From positions 620,001 to 684,000 of the forward strand of contig CAVTAI010000001.1 in the NCBI GenBank assembly GCA_963732655.1: 64,000 nucleotides of DNA. Direction: 5' to 3'. A program made the translations under genes and the position numbers. Below the pieces are notes generated by a model, which was not told the DNA's origin, did not search any database, and saw nothing but the letters and a program-made list of their open reading frames with translations. The stretch is from CAVTWS01 sp963732655. GTDB taxonomy: Bacteria > Actinomycetota > Acidimicrobiia > Acidimicrobiales > SHLQ01. Below are positions 1-7,802 of this stretch, one piece after another (the first letter of the stretch is position 1; each line of letters begins with the position of its first letter).

Positions 1-410
1 AGACGATGGACGATGCCGGGACGCTCTGCGTGGCCGACCGCGGCGATCTCCGGGTACCGAGCCAACAACGCGTTGACGAGCGTGTCGTGCTCGTGGCCCG
101 AACCGGGGTGCACCACCAGTCCGGCTTGTTTGTCGACGACGATCACGTCGTCGTCGATGAACACCACGTCAACCGGAATCGTGGGGTCCGGCACGAGCGC
201 ATGGTCGGCGCCGACCAGCGCATCGTCGTCGACCGCGACGACTTGCCCTTCTTTGACCTTGACGCTGCGAGCCGACACGGCCACGCCGTCGAGGGAGACG
301 GCGCCCTCCTCGACCAGCGAAGCGGCGCGGGCTCGCGAGACGTCAGCCAGGATGGAGACCACCCGATCGATGCGCTCGCCCGACAGTGAGGCGGGCACGA
401 TGTCGTTCAT
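1..410 (-). CDS. rluD: 23S rRNA pseudouridine synthase, RluD/RluA family (3' part outside window)
   Basis: Pseudouridine synthase expected to modify 23S rRNA (helix 69 for RluD proper). About 136 residues are visible. An N-terminal S4-like RNA-binding segment (roughly residues 1-60, with SGERIDRVVS and SRARAASLVEEG) is followed by the start of the catalytic domain, where VDKQAGLVVHPG and RPGIVHR are typical RluA-family motifs. The catalytic Asp of the HRLDxxTSG motif lies just past the window edge. I chose the ATG at 410; a GTG five codons upstream (425) is also possible and neither has a clear ribosome site. It follows the DksA-like gene after 57 bases. In many actinobacteria lspA sits directly before rluD; it is absent here. 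Family assignment is firm; RluD versus a paralogue is likely but not proven. Confidence 0.88.
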   Translation of the reverse strand, partial: MNDIVPASLSGERIDRVVSILADVSRARAASLVEEGAVSLDGVAVSARSVKVKEGQVVAVDDDALVGADHALVPDPTIPVDVVFIDDDVIVVDKQAGLVVHPGSGHEHDTLVNALLARYPEIAAVGHAERPGIVHR

Positions 411-467
411 CGGCGCGAACCACACGCGGCGGTCAGCGCCCGTGTCGTCGACCCGTGGTTCGCCACG

Positions 468-1307
468 TCAGCGACGGCCCAGACCGCCCGCCTTGAACTC
501 GACGCGCTCGGTCGCCCAGGGAATGGCCTCGAGTCGCTCGCGGGGGATCTCCATGCCGGACACCCGGCAGATGCCGTAGGTGTTGCCGGCGATCCGCTCC
601 AGAGCGGCGTCGATCTCGTCGACCGCGGCCTGGGCCTGGGCGGACAACGCGAGGTCACGTTCTCGTTCGACGGCCAAGGTGTCGCCCTCGCCGGACTCCT
701 CGTCGAACTGGACGTCGCCGGGCTCGCGATCGTTCATGAGCGCGTCGGCCTCTTCCCGATAGGTCTGGGCCGAATGCAGATATCGGGCCCGCTCGCTCAG
801 CAGCGCTTCCCGCTGTTGTTTGAGGAACGACTTGTCGAACGGAGAGCTGGTCAGCCTGGGACTGGCGGGCTTCACGTCCCGGGCCGCTTTGGCCGCGGCC
901 GGCTTCGATGGGGCCGCCGGCGCCGCTTTGGCTGGGACGTCTTTGGCTGCGACGTCTTTGGCTGGGACGCCTTTGGTTGGGGCCGCCTTCGCCACGGCCG
1001 CGTTCGCGGGCGCCGCCTTCGCGGGCGCCGCTTTGGCGGGGGCCGACTTGGCCGACGGCTCCTTCGCGGGAGCGGCCTTGGCCGCGACCACCTTCCTCGT
1101 CTCGGACTTCACGGGGGCGGCCTTGACCGGCGCGGTCTTCGCCGCGGCTTTGGAACTGGTCGTGGCCTTGGAACTTGCCGTGACCTTGGTCGCCTCTTTG
1201 TCCACCGATGCTCCGTTCTTGGACACTTTGGCGGATTTCGCCGGCGTCACGACCTTCTCGGCCGGTTTGGCGGTGGATTTGGTTCCAGCGGCCTTCTTCG
1301 TCGCCAT
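468..1307 (-). CDS. DksA/TraR-type RNA polymerase-binding factor with long Lys/Ala/Pro-rich N-terminal tail
   Basis: A 279-residue protein in two parts. Residues 1 to about 150 are low complexity, dominated by Lys-Ala-Ala-Pro and Ala-Lys units resembling histone-H1-like bacterial tails. Residues about 155-279 form a DksA/TraR-like unit: a helical region with an acidic stretch (GDVQFDEESGEGD), then the YGICRVSGMEIPRERLEAIP motif. The C4 zinc finger of classical DksA is degenerate: only one Cys remains, the usual second Cys is Ser and the distal CxxC is gone, a state common in actinobacterial members. DksA proteins act in the RNA polymerase secondary channel; the basic tail suggests added DNA or RNA binding (inference). 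The ATG at 1307 has GGGAG six bases upstream. It lies between the DivIVA-like gene and rluD on the same strand. Confidence 0.8.
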   Translation of the reverse strand: MATKKAAGTKSTAKPAEKVVTPAKSAKVSKNGASVDKEATKVTASSKATTSSKAAAKTAPVKAAPVKSETRKVVAAKAAPAKEPSAKSAPAKAAPAKAAPANAAVAKAAPTKGVPAKDVAAKDVPAKAAPAAPSKPAAAKAARDVKPASPRLTSSPFDKSFLKQQREALLSERARYLHSAQTYREEADALMNDREPGDVQFDEESGEGDTLAVERERDLALSAQAQAAVDEIDAALERIAGNTYGICRVSGMEIPRERLEAIPWATERVEFKAGGLGRR

Positions 1308-1454
1308 TCACGTCTCCCATGGTCGGTGCCCTTACAGACGGCGTTCGGCGCCTCTCGCCTCGTCACCGCCCGAAAGGGGCGTCATAGGCGCCGGAGTCTA
1401 CGGACTCACACGCCTGGTGCGGGTGATGTGCCCCCATCCCCGGACCCGCAAACG

Positions 1455-2540
1455 TCAGCGCCGACGGCCGAACCGGGGCCGACGGTCGTCGGTGTCATCG
1501 CCGTCGAAGAAGGCCGTGAACACTGGGTCCTCCGCCGGAGGTTCGTCACCCACGGCTTTGCGGAGCTCGTCGAGAAACGAATCGCCCCTGTCCGACCCGG
1601 AATCGGTGAGATCGATCAGCTCCATCGATTCGGTCGGCGGGCCGTCCGGATCCACGTCGACCGAGGGCGCGTCACCGGACGCACGGGCCGCGATGTCGTC
1701 CGATGTGACAACGTCGGTCTCGACCACGACATCAGCGGTCGCGACGGGGATCGGGGTCGCCAGCTCGGGCTCAGCCGGGCTGATGACCTCGGGGCCGGTC
1801 ACGAGCGTCGCCATCGGGACCGGAACTTCGGCCACGGCATCTGACGGCGGCTCGGTGTCCCAGATGTCGGCCGCGGTGGCATCCCATGTGGCACCGGACT
1901 CGAAGAGCGTCGCCGTGCCTTCATCGGCGACGGCCGCGCCGGACAACGCCGGGGTCGGGGCGAACTGGAGGCCATCGGGCGAATCCAGCAGTGATTGCAG
2001 CTGCTCGACCGACGACCGGATGCGGTGGCGGTTCAGATCGATGTGTTCTTCGAGCAGGCTGATGTCGTCCGACAAGAAGTTCCGGACCTGCTCCAGCTCC
2101 CGGATCTCATCCAACAACGGCTGTCGGGTGGCCTCGACCACGCGCCGGGCCTCCTTCTCGGCCTCGGCCCGCAACATGGTCGCTTGGGTCTCGGCCTCAC
2201 GCACGCGGCGCTCGGAGTCGTACTCGGCGTCGCGCGTCATCTGATCGGCCCGGGCGCGGGCTTCGTTCGAGATCACCTCGGCCTCGGCGCGCGCCTCGGC
2301 GATGGCGGCGTCGGCGGTGCGCTGGGCGAGCACCAACGTGCGGCGAAGCGTCTCCTCGGCCTGACCGGTCTCACTCACCCGGGTCTCGGCGTCGTGGAGC
2401 CGATGGCGGAGATCGCGGATCTGGCCCTGTAATTGCGCGACGGCGGCGCCCACGCTGTCGACGTAGGCGTCGACTTCGGCTGGCTCGTAGCCGTGACGGG
2501 CCTGCTTGAACTGGATTTCAGCGAGACTGGTCGGGTCCAT
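1455..2540 (-). CDS. DivIVA-domain coiled-coil protein
   Basis: A 361-residue cytoplasmic protein. Residues about 1-30 match the DivIVA/GpsB N-terminal motif (IQFKQARHGYEPAEVDAYV), which in Wag31/DivIVA binds the membrane at poles and septa. A long coiled coil of about 150 residues rich in Arg, Glu and Ala follows. The C-terminal half is acidic, Pro/Val-rich and probably disordered, ending in a basic RRPRFGRRR tail. I chose the ATG at 2540 over an upstream start that adds 17 residues, because DivIVA proteins begin right before this motif and a TAGTCT -10-like element lies eight bases upstream. The divIVA/wag31 of the ftsZ cluster is usually a separate gene, so this is probably a paralogue with a related role in cell-pole or envelope organisation. 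Confidence 0.85.
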   Translation of the reverse strand: MDPTSLAEIQFKQARHGYEPAEVDAYVDSVGAAVAQLQGQIRDLRHRLHDAETRVSETGQAEETLRRTLVLAQRTADAAIAEARAEAEVISNEARARADQMTRDAEYDSERRVREAETQATMLRAEAEKEARRVVEATRQPLLDEIRELEQVRNFLSDDISLLEEHIDLNRHRIRSSVEQLQSLLDSPDGLQFAPTPALSGAAVADEGTATLFESGATWDATAADIWDTEPPSDAVAEVPVPMATLVTGPEVISPAEPELATPIPVATADVVVETDVVTSDDIAARASGDAPSVDVDPDGPPTESMELIDLTDSGSDRGDSFLDELRKAVGDEPPAEDPVFTAFFDGDDTDDRRPRFGRRR

Positions 2541-2548
2541 GGCCGACA

Positions 2549-2554
2549 AGACTA
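2549..2554 (-). promoter_or_regulatory. Putative leaderless -10 element of the DivIVA-like gene
   Basis: TAGTCT (minus strand) fits the actinobacterial TAnnnT -10 consensus and ends eight bases before the ATG at 2540. This would put the transcription start at or next to the start codon. No Shine-Dalgarno sequence is visible, in line with leaderless translation. Confidence 0.4.
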
Positions 2555-2609
2555 GCCACCCTGCGCGCGCAACTGGGCCATGGTCACCCACCCTTTTCGG
2601 GGAGGTCGG

Positions 2610-3014
2610 TCAGACGCCGCGAAGCCGTTCGGCCAACGTCGCCACGACCCCGTTCACGAATCGGCCGGACTCCTCCGTCGAGTACTGGGAGGCCAGCTCC
2701 ACCGCTTCGGTGACGATCGCCGTGGTCGGTATCTCGAGCCGGTGACCGAGCTCGTAGACGGCCAGACGCAGAACGGCGCGGTCCATGGCCGGCAGACGTT
2801 CGAGCGTCCACCCGCGGAGCGCGCCGGCGATCAAGGTGTCGATCTCCGCCTGATGCTGTTCGAAGCCGACCAGCACCTCGTCGGTGTAGTCCGGTGGGGC
2901 CACCACCTGCCGTTCCCGCACGTCCGACAGGGAATCGCCCCGCATCTCGGCTTCGTACAGCAGGGCGATGGCTGTCTCGCGTGCGATCCGCCTCGAGGTC
3001 GGCGGGCCGCTCAC
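2610..3014 (-). CDS. nusB: Transcription antitermination factor NusB
   Basis: A 134-residue all-helical protein of normal NusB length. NusB with NusE (S10) binds boxA RNA and supports rRNA antitermination. The N-terminal Arg-rich helix (SRRIARETAIALLYEAEM) and the motif around MDRAVLRLAVYEL are characteristic, as is the C-terminal FVNGVVATLAERLR. It starts at a GTG whose last two bases overlap the efp stop (GTGA), so it is translationally coupled to efp, as in the mycobacterial efp-nusB pair. It is the last gene of the run that begins with aroK. Confidence 0.95.
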   Translation of the reverse strand: MSGPPTSRRIARETAIALLYEAEMRGDSLSDVRERQVVAPPDYTDEVLVGFEQHQAEIDTLIAGALRGWTLERLPAMDRAVLRLAVYELGHRLEIPTTAIVTEAVELASQYSTEESGRFVNGVVATLAERLRGV

Positions 3015-3574
3015 GCGCGGGTGATGTACTCGCCCGTACGGGTATCCACCCGGACGACGTCGCCGATGTTGACGAACAACGGGACCTGGAGGACGAGCCC
3101 GGTGATCAGCGTGGCCGGTTTGCGGGCACCCGACACCCGGTCGCCCTGCATGCCTGGTTCGGTTTCGGTCACCGCGAGGTCGACCGCCGCCGCCAGGTCG
3201 ACGCCGACCACTTCCTCCCCGTACATCTGGAGGACGAGGGTCGAGCCGTCGACGAGGTAGTTGGCGGCGTCCCCGATCGAGGCCGGCGGCACGTTGCGCT
3301 GGTCGTACGTCGAGTTGTCCATCACCACGTAGTCAGCGCCGTCCCGATACAGCAACTGCATCTCACGCTTGTCGACGATGGCTCGTTCGACCCGTTCGTC
3401 GGCCCGAAAGGTCCGGTCGAGAACGGCGCCCGTCCGCACGTTCTTCAGCTTGGTCCGCACGAATGCCCCGCCCTTGCCGGGCTTGACGTGCTGGAAGTCG
3501 ACGACCTGGAACAAGCCGTTGTCGAGCTCGATGGTCATGCCGGTCTTGAAGTCGTTGGTGCTGATAACGGGCAT
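3011..3574 (-). CDS. efp: Translation elongation factor P
   Basis: EF-P of 187 residues, the standard length, binds between the P and E sites and relieves stalling at polyproline. The three beta-barrel domains are all present: KOW-like 1-65, S1-like 66-128 and C-terminal 129-187. The domain I loop HVKPGKGGAF carries Lys34, the position that is beta-lysylated in E. coli; actinobacteria generally use an unmodified loop. The ATG at 3574 is preceded by GGAG at a good distance. Several proteins encoded here are Pro-rich (the mltG tail, the DksA-like tail, RuvC tail), so they are plausible clients. It sits between pepP and nusB with no or minimal gaps. Confidence 0.97.
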   Translation of the reverse strand: MPVISTNDFKTGMTIELDNGLFQVVDFQHVKPGKGGAFVRTKLKNVRTGAVLDRTFRADERVERAIVDKREMQLLYRDGADYVVMDNSTYDQRNVPPASIGDAANYLVDGSTLVLQMYGEEVVGVDLAAAVDLAVTETEPGMQGDRVSGARKPATLITGLVLQVPLFVNIGDVVRVDTRTGEYITRA

Positions 3575-3618
3575 CGAGAGCTCCGGGTTTCGGTGGTACG
3601 AGTCGGCGTTCGAGACGC

Positions 3619-4743
3619 TCAACGGGCCAGGAACGGCTGACGCGGGCTCGAGGTGAGCGGGCGGCATCCGTCGGCGGTGACGAGCATGGTGTCCTCGACA
3701 CGTGCTCCACCGAGGCCGGCTCGGTAGAGGCCGGGCTCGACGGTGAGGACGTGACCGGGCTGCAGGGTAGCAGCCGAGGTGGGTCGAACCGGCGGTTCCT
3801 CGTGGATGTCGAGCCCCACTCCGTGTCCGGTGGCGTGGAGGAACTCGTGGACGAGACCGAGCTGCTCGGCCCCCGAACGACACATGGCATCGACCGCCGA
3901 CGCCGGCACGCCGGGTGCGACGAGAGCCCGGCCCCGGGCGGCCAGGTCGGACACGATCTTGACGAGCCCGACCAAATCGTCGGGCACATCGCCGACGAGG
4001 AACGTACGCGTCATGTCGGAGCGATAACCCTCGACCATGGCGCCGACGTCGATGATCACGATGTCCCCGGAGCGTATGGTGCTCGTCCCCGGGTCGTGGT
4101 GCGGGATCGCAGCACGCGGACCCGAGGCCACGATCGGTTCGTACCCCGGACCGTCAGCTCCCGCGGCGCGCATGGCGACTTGGAGCGAGAACGACACCTC
4201 GGCCTCGGTGCCACCATCGAGCCCGCTGCGCAGCACCTCGGCCAGAGCCCGGTCGGCGCAGCCTGCCGCCGCCTCGATCCGAGCCACCTCGGCCGGATCC
4301 TTGACCGCCCGTAAAGCCTCCACCACTCCCCTGCTCACCAATGGGGATCCGACCTCGGCGGCCAGGCGTTGGTGCGCGCTCAGCGTGAGATGGTCGGCCT
4401 CGACCACGAACGCCGAGGTCGGCACCGGGCCACCCGAGGTCATGAGTGTCCGGAGGGTCGCCGGGTCATCGGAGACCGCGGCGATGTGAAGCTCGCCGGT
4501 GAATCCTGCCTCACCGAGTTCGGATGTCGCCCGTTCGGTGTACCGGGCGTCGGTGATGAGCACGGACCGGTCGGCATCGACCCACAGCCGAGCTGCGGAG
4601 CCGGAGAAGCCGCTCAGGTAGCGGATGTTGGCCGGGGCCGTGACGAGGATGGCCCGATGGCCGAGGTCGGCGAGCGCCATCCGGAGCGCCTCCAACCGAG
4701 GTCCCACGTCGATCGGCGGAAGTTCGATCCGACTCACGATCAC
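3619..4743 (-). CDS. pepP: Xaa-Pro aminopeptidase (M24 family)
   Basis: A 374-residue cytoplasmic metallopeptidase with the two-domain layout of prolidase/aminopeptidase P. The creatinase-like N domain covers about 1-130 and contains ILVTAPANIRYLSGFSGSAA; the pita-bread catalytic domain covers about 135-374. All five metal ligands can be seen: two Asp in IIDVGAMVEGYRSDMTRTF, His in ATGHGVGLDIHE, Glu in TVEPGLY and Glu in ARVEDT. The GTG at 4743 overlaps the aroQ stop (GTGA); a second GTG two codons on (4737) is an alternative. The position matches Rv2535c (pepQ) between the shikimate genes and efp in M. tuberculosis. PepQ-type dipeptidase specificity cannot be excluded. Confidence 0.9.
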   Translation of the reverse strand: MIVSRIELPPIDVGPRLEALRMALADLGHRAILVTAPANIRYLSGFSGSAARLWVDADRSVLITDARYTERATSELGEAGFTGELHIAAVSDDPATLRTLMTSGGPVPTSAFVVEADHLTLSAHQRLAAEVGSPLVSRGVVEALRAVKDPAEVARIEAAAGCADRALAEVLRSGLDGGTEAEVSFSLQVAMRAAGADGPGYEPIVASGPRAAIPHHDPGTSTIRSGDIVIIDVGAMVEGYRSDMTRTFLVGDVPDDLVGLVKIVSDLAARGRALVAPGVPASAVDAMCRSGAEQLGLVHEFLHATGHGVGLDIHEEPPVRPTSAATLQPGHVLTVEPGLYRAGLGGARVEDTMLVTADGCRPLTSSPRQPFLAR

Positions 4744-5186
4744 CAACCGAGGAGGCGGGCCACCGCGGCTACAGCCAGCTCGTACCCGTGGCCTCCGAAC
4801 CCGGCGATCGTGCCGGCGGCGACCGGCGAGACGACCGACGTGTGACGCCAGGGTTCCCGGCTGTTCGGGTTCGACAGGTGGACTTCGACGACGGGACCGT
4901 CGAAGGCGGCCAGGGCATCGTGCAGCGCCCAGGAGTAGTGGGTGAACGCTCCCGGATTGACGATGACGGCCGCCACGCGGCCGCGGGCACCTTGGACGGC
5001 GTCGACCACGACCCCTTCATGGTTCGACTGGACGTGCTCGACGGTGGCGCCCAGTCCGGCCGCGGTCTCGGTCAGGGCCGCCAGGTGATCCGCCAACGTG
5101 GCCGTGCCGTAGATCTCGGGCTCACGCGTGCCCAGGAGGTTCAGGTTGGGCCCCGACACCACGAGAATCGTTCGATTGGTCGTCAC
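4740..5186 (-). CDS. aroQ: 3-dehydroquinate dehydratase, type II
   Basis: It dehydrates 3-dehydroquinate to 3-dehydroshikimate, the third step of the shikimate pathway. The family hallmarks are VVSGPNLNLLGTREPEIYG near the N-terminus (with the catalytic Arg and Tyr), QSNHEG, NPGAFTHYSWALHDAL and EVHLSN. Three equivalent in-frame GTG starts exist at 5240, 5213 and 5186, each preceded by the same AGGAGACAGC sequence because a 27-nt unit is repeated. I list the innermost start because it gives the usual length (148 residues) and start point. The outermost gives 166 residues with a doubled TSSHPGDSV leader and overlaps the aroB stop as GTGA. All three may be used. The 3' end overlaps pepP. Confidence 0.93.
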   Translation of the reverse strand: MTTNRTILVVSGPNLNLLGTREPEIYGTATLADHLAALTETAAGLGATVEHVQSNHEGVVVDAVQGARGRVAAVIVNPGAFTHYSWALHDALAAFDGPVVEVHLSNPNSREPWRHTSVVSPVAAGTIAGFGGHGYELAVAAVARLLGW

Positions 5187-5256
5187 GCTGTCTCCTGGGT
5201 GACTGCTCGTCACGCTGTCTCCTGGGTGACTGCTCGTCACGCTGTCTCCTGGGTGG
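5184..5256. repeat. 27-nt tandem repeat at the aroB/aroQ junction (2.7 copies)
   Basis: Two perfect 27-nt copies (5184-5210, 5211-5237) and a partial third (5238-5255). On the minus strand each copy carries CAGGAGACAGC followed by GTGACG, i.e. a ribosome site plus a GTG start. The array therefore repeats the aroQ initiation signal three times in one frame. The first copy also encodes the end of AroB. Confidence 0.95.
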
Positions 5257-6310
5257 GCCGGCGGATCGCATCAAGGGCGTCGATGAGGAGCGGTCTCGGA
5301 ATCCCGGTCACCGGCTCGACACCGTCGGGACCGTCGAGCACGAACGTGACGCCGTCGAGCGCCTTCTTGTCCCGAGCGAACAGATCCACGAGGACCTCGG
5401 GGTCGAGCCCCGGCGGCGCGGCCATCGGGAGGTCGTATCCGGCCAGGACCCGGCGGTGCTCGGCAACCCGAGCGTCGTCGATACGTCCCAGTCGGCGGGC
5501 CACCTCGGCGGCGTAGACGAGCCCGATCGCCACCGCTTCGCCGTGCCGGAGGTCGTACGAACCGGCCGTCTCGAGCGCATGGGCCAAGGTGTGGCCGTAG
5601 TTGAGGATGGCCCGTCGGCCGCCCTCGCGTTCGTCGGCCCCGACCACCTCGGCCTTGATCTCGACGCACCGAGCGACCCGCTCGTCGAGTGACAGGTTCT
5701 CGATCCCGGCCCCGCCGAGGAAGTGGTACTTGGCCATCTCACCGAGGCCCCCGCGCATCTCGCGGCTCGGGAGCGACGCCAGCACTTCGGTGTCGCACAA
5801 CACCGCGGCCGGCTGCCAGAACGTGCCGACGAGGTTCTTGCCCTCGGGTAGGTTCACGCCGGTCTTGCCGCCGATGGCGGCATCGATCTGACCGAGCAGG
5901 GTCGTCGACACGGTCACGTAGTCGATGCCGCGGTGGTACACGCTGGCCGCGAAGCCGGCGACGTCGCTGACCACCCCGCCGCCCACGGCGACGACCACGT
6001 CCGTGCGAGTCAGGCCCCAACGACTGAACTGGCGACACAGGTCCTCGACCGTGGAGAGCGCCTTCGCGGCCTCGCCGTCGCCGATGAGGAACACCTGGTG
6101 TTCGACCCCGGGATCGACCGAGACGGGGATGCCGGCCTGGGTCACGACCGCGGCCCGCCGAGCGCGGGGCGGGATCACCTCGGCCAGGAGGTGGCGGGCA
6201 TCGGGGCCGACCCGGACGGTGTAGCTGCGACCCGTCCCCAAGGGCACGACGACGGTGATCACACGGTCACCCGGGACCTGGCCTGTGAGGTCACCTGGGA
6301 CCTGGATCAT
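5237..6310 (-). CDS. aroB: 3-dehydroquinate synthase
   Basis: NAD- and metal-dependent cyclisation of DAHP to 3-dehydroquinate, the second shikimate step. The 357-residue product has the normal family length. The NAD-binding signature VAVGGGVVSDVAGF, the substrate motif IGGKTGVNLPEGKNLVG and the metal-binding NYGHTLAHALE and RHGEAVAIG motifs are all visible. The ATG at 6310 overlaps the aroK stop as ATGA. A GTG 16 codons further in, before ITVVVPLG, is the start most AroB proteins would align to. The extra leader (QVPGDL, QVPGDR) comes from a 24-nt tandem repeat. The 3' end contributes to the 27-nt repeat shared with aroQ. Confidence 0.95.
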   Translation of the reverse strand: MIQVPGDLTGQVPGDRVITVVVPLGTGRSYTVRVGPDARHLLAEVIPPRARRAAVVTQAGIPVSVDPGVEHQVFLIGDGEAAKALSTVEDLCRQFSRWGLTRTDVVVAVGGGVVSDVAGFAASVYHRGIDYVTVSTTLLGQIDAAIGGKTGVNLPEGKNLVGTFWQPAAVLCDTEVLASLPSREMRGGLGEMAKYHFLGGAGIENLSLDERVARCVEIKAEVVGADEREGGRRAILNYGHTLAHALETAGSYDLRHGEAVAIGLVYAAEVARRLGRIDDARVAEHRRVLAGYDLPMAAPPGLDPEVLVDLFARDKKALDGVTFVLDGPDGVEPVTGIPRPLLIDALDAIRRPTQETA

Positions 6311-6321
6311 GAGGTCACCTG
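6265..6321. repeat. 24-nt tandem repeat at the aroK/aroB junction (about 2.4 copies)
   Basis: Copies at 6265-6288 and 6289-6312 differ at a few bases; a third begins at 6313 with GGTCACCTG. The array spans the aroK stop and aroB start and encodes a repeated QVPGD leader in AroB. It is a second case, 1 kb from the aroB/aroQ one, of in-frame duplication of a gene junction. Confidence 0.8.
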
Positions 6322-6846
6322 AGCCCGGAGTCCGGCCAGGACCTCGTCGGCCACCTGAGCTGCGTTCAACCCATCGGTGTCGACCACGACGTCCGCAATC
6401 TGGTCGTAGCGCGGATGGCGGCGCTCCGAGAGGCGACGGAGCACGGCCGCCGGCGCCTCCGTACCTTGCAGGAGCGGCCGACCCTGACCCGAGCCCACCC
6501 GTCCGGCCAAGGTGGCCACCGAGGCGCGCAGCCACACCACCACGCACCGCTCCATCAGCACCAGGAGGTTCGTGTCGGTCTCGACCACGCCGCCGCCGGT
6601 CGCGATGACAAGCGGGGCCGGGGTTTCCACCAGGCGTGCCAGCGCCTCGGCTTCCCGGATGCGAAAGCCGACCTCACCCTCGAGCTCGAAGATGTCGGTC
6701 ACTCGAACACCGGCGACTCGTTCGACCTCGTGGTCGAGGTCGATGAAGGTCCGGTCCAGCGACGACGCGACACGCCGGCCGACATCGGACTTGCCCGCCC
6801 CCATGAGGCCGACGAGGGCCACATGGGCGACGAGCGGCGATGCCAT
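6307..6846 (-). CDS. aroK: Shikimate kinase
   Basis: Transfers phosphate from ATP to shikimate. The 179 residues match the family. The Walker A motif GLMGAGKS is at residues 13-20, the shikimate-binding FIDLDHEVE follows, and ATGGGVVE and GRPLL (lid region with Arg) are present. The ATG at 6846 has no ribosome site but a TAACCT -10-like element ends six bases upstream, so the aroK-aroB-aroQ-pepP-efp-nusB run probably starts with a leaderless mRNA. In mycobacteria aroC (chorismate synthase) lies directly upstream of aroK; here that position holds a prepilin peptidase gene. Confidence 0.95.
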   Translation of the reverse strand: MASPLVAHVALVGLMGAGKSDVGRRVASSLDRTFIDLDHEVERVAGVRVTDIFELEGEVGFRIREAEALARLVETPAPLVIATGGGVVETDTNLLVLMERCVVVWLRASVATLAGRVGSGQGRPLLQGTEAPAAVLRRLSERRHPRYDQIADVVVDTDGLNAAQVADEVLAGLRAQVTS

Positions 6847-6852
6847 GCGGTC

Positions 6853-6858
6853 AGGTTA
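6853..6858 (-). promoter_or_regulatory. Putative leaderless -10 element of aroK
   Basis: TAACCT on the minus strand, six bases before the aroK ATG, in a 43-base gap after the upstream gene. It would drive the shikimate/efp/nusB operon as a leaderless transcript. Confidence 0.4.
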
Positions 6859-6889
6859 GACGCCGCACTGGTTCACGCGGCCAGGCCAT

Positions 6890-7780
6890 TCAGCCGATGA
6901 GGTCGGGCGCGTAGAGCAGCACGATGACACACCCCGCGGCCAGGGCCGGGCCGAACGGGAACGAATGCGCCATCATCGGCACCGTCCGGACCGGGGTCAC
7001 CGTCACCACCGCACCGTCGGCGGTGCGGGCGGGGTCGGGCCCACCCGCCGCCGGTTCGGGATCCGGGTCGGGCATGACGTTGCGACCGGTCACCCGCCGG
7101 GTCACCGCGAGCAGGAACCCACCGGCGACGCCGATCACTGCACCCAGGAGCAGCGCGTAGAGGATCAGCCGGAAACCGTAGATCACGTCCTCGTACAACC
7201 AGCCGAGGAACAGCCCCATCAGCAGCGCGAGCTTGACGTCACCGAACCCCATGCCGCGCGGTGAGATCACATGGGGGATGAACAACATGAGGAAATAGAT
7301 CGCCGAACCGATCAACGCCTTCACGATCTGTCCCGGCACCCCGAGGTCGAGGGAGACGCCCACGATCGCCACGAACGAGAGGCCAAGCGTCGGGAACAGG
7401 ATGCGGTCCGGCAACCGGTAGCGGTACAGGTCGACCGTCGACAACGCCACCAGCCCGGAGAACAAGATGAGGAACGGGATGACGGCCGTGGTCAGCCCGA
7501 AACGCCAACCGGCCGCCATGAACAACCCGGCGGTGACCAACTCCACCATCGGGTATGCCGGCGTGATCCGGTGGGAACAGTGTCGGCAACGGCCGCGAGC
7601 GACCACCCACGACACCACCGGCACGATCTCACCGACGCCCAGGGGGTGCTCACAATGCGCACACCGGGGACCGGGTTGGAACACCGGGAGTCCGTCGGGT
7701 ACCCGATCGATGACCATCGTCAGAAGGTCACCGATCAGCAGGCCGAGTACGCCCAGCAACAGATAGTCGACAGCGCCCAT
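6890..7780 (-). CDS. Prepilin peptidase / N-methyltransferase (PilD family)
   Basis: A 296-residue integral membrane aspartyl protease that cleaves type IV pilin-like leaders. After the first membrane helix come two CxxC pairs (CAHCEHP and CRHCSHR), the zinc-binding N-terminal domain found in bifunctional PilD. The catalytic Asp residues are visible in STVDLYRYRLPD and GMGFGDVKLA. About seven hydrophobic segments are seen. The C-terminal part carries a hydrophilic Pro/Asp-rich loop of about 45 residues before a last hydrophobic segment, unusual for the family. No pilin or pilus ATPase gene is in the window. The position matches Rv2551c, the peptidase-like gene next to aroE in M. tuberculosis. 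It follows the DUF4388 gene by 22 bases. Confidence 0.9.
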   Translation of the reverse strand: MGAVDYLLLGVLGLLIGDLLTMVIDRVPDGLPVFQPGPRCAHCEHPLGVGEIVPVVSWVVARGRCRHCSHRITPAYPMVELVTAGLFMAAGWRFGLTTAVIPFLILFSGLVALSTVDLYRYRLPDRILFPTLGLSFVAIVGVSLDLGVPGQIVKALIGSAIYFLMLFIPHVISPRGMGFGDVKLALLMGLFLGWLYEDVIYGFRLILYALLLGAVIGVAGGFLLAVTRRVTGRNVMPDPDPEPAAGGPDPARTADGAVVTVTPVRTVPMMAHSFPFGPALAAGCVIVLLYAPDLIG

Positions 7781-7802
7781 GAGAGTTTCGTCCGAGGTCG
7801 GG

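Noticed and set aside
1308..1454. Possible RNA gene or terminator between the DksA-like and DivIVA-like genes
   Set aside because: I see no stable hairpin with a T-run and no known RNA motif in these 147 bases.
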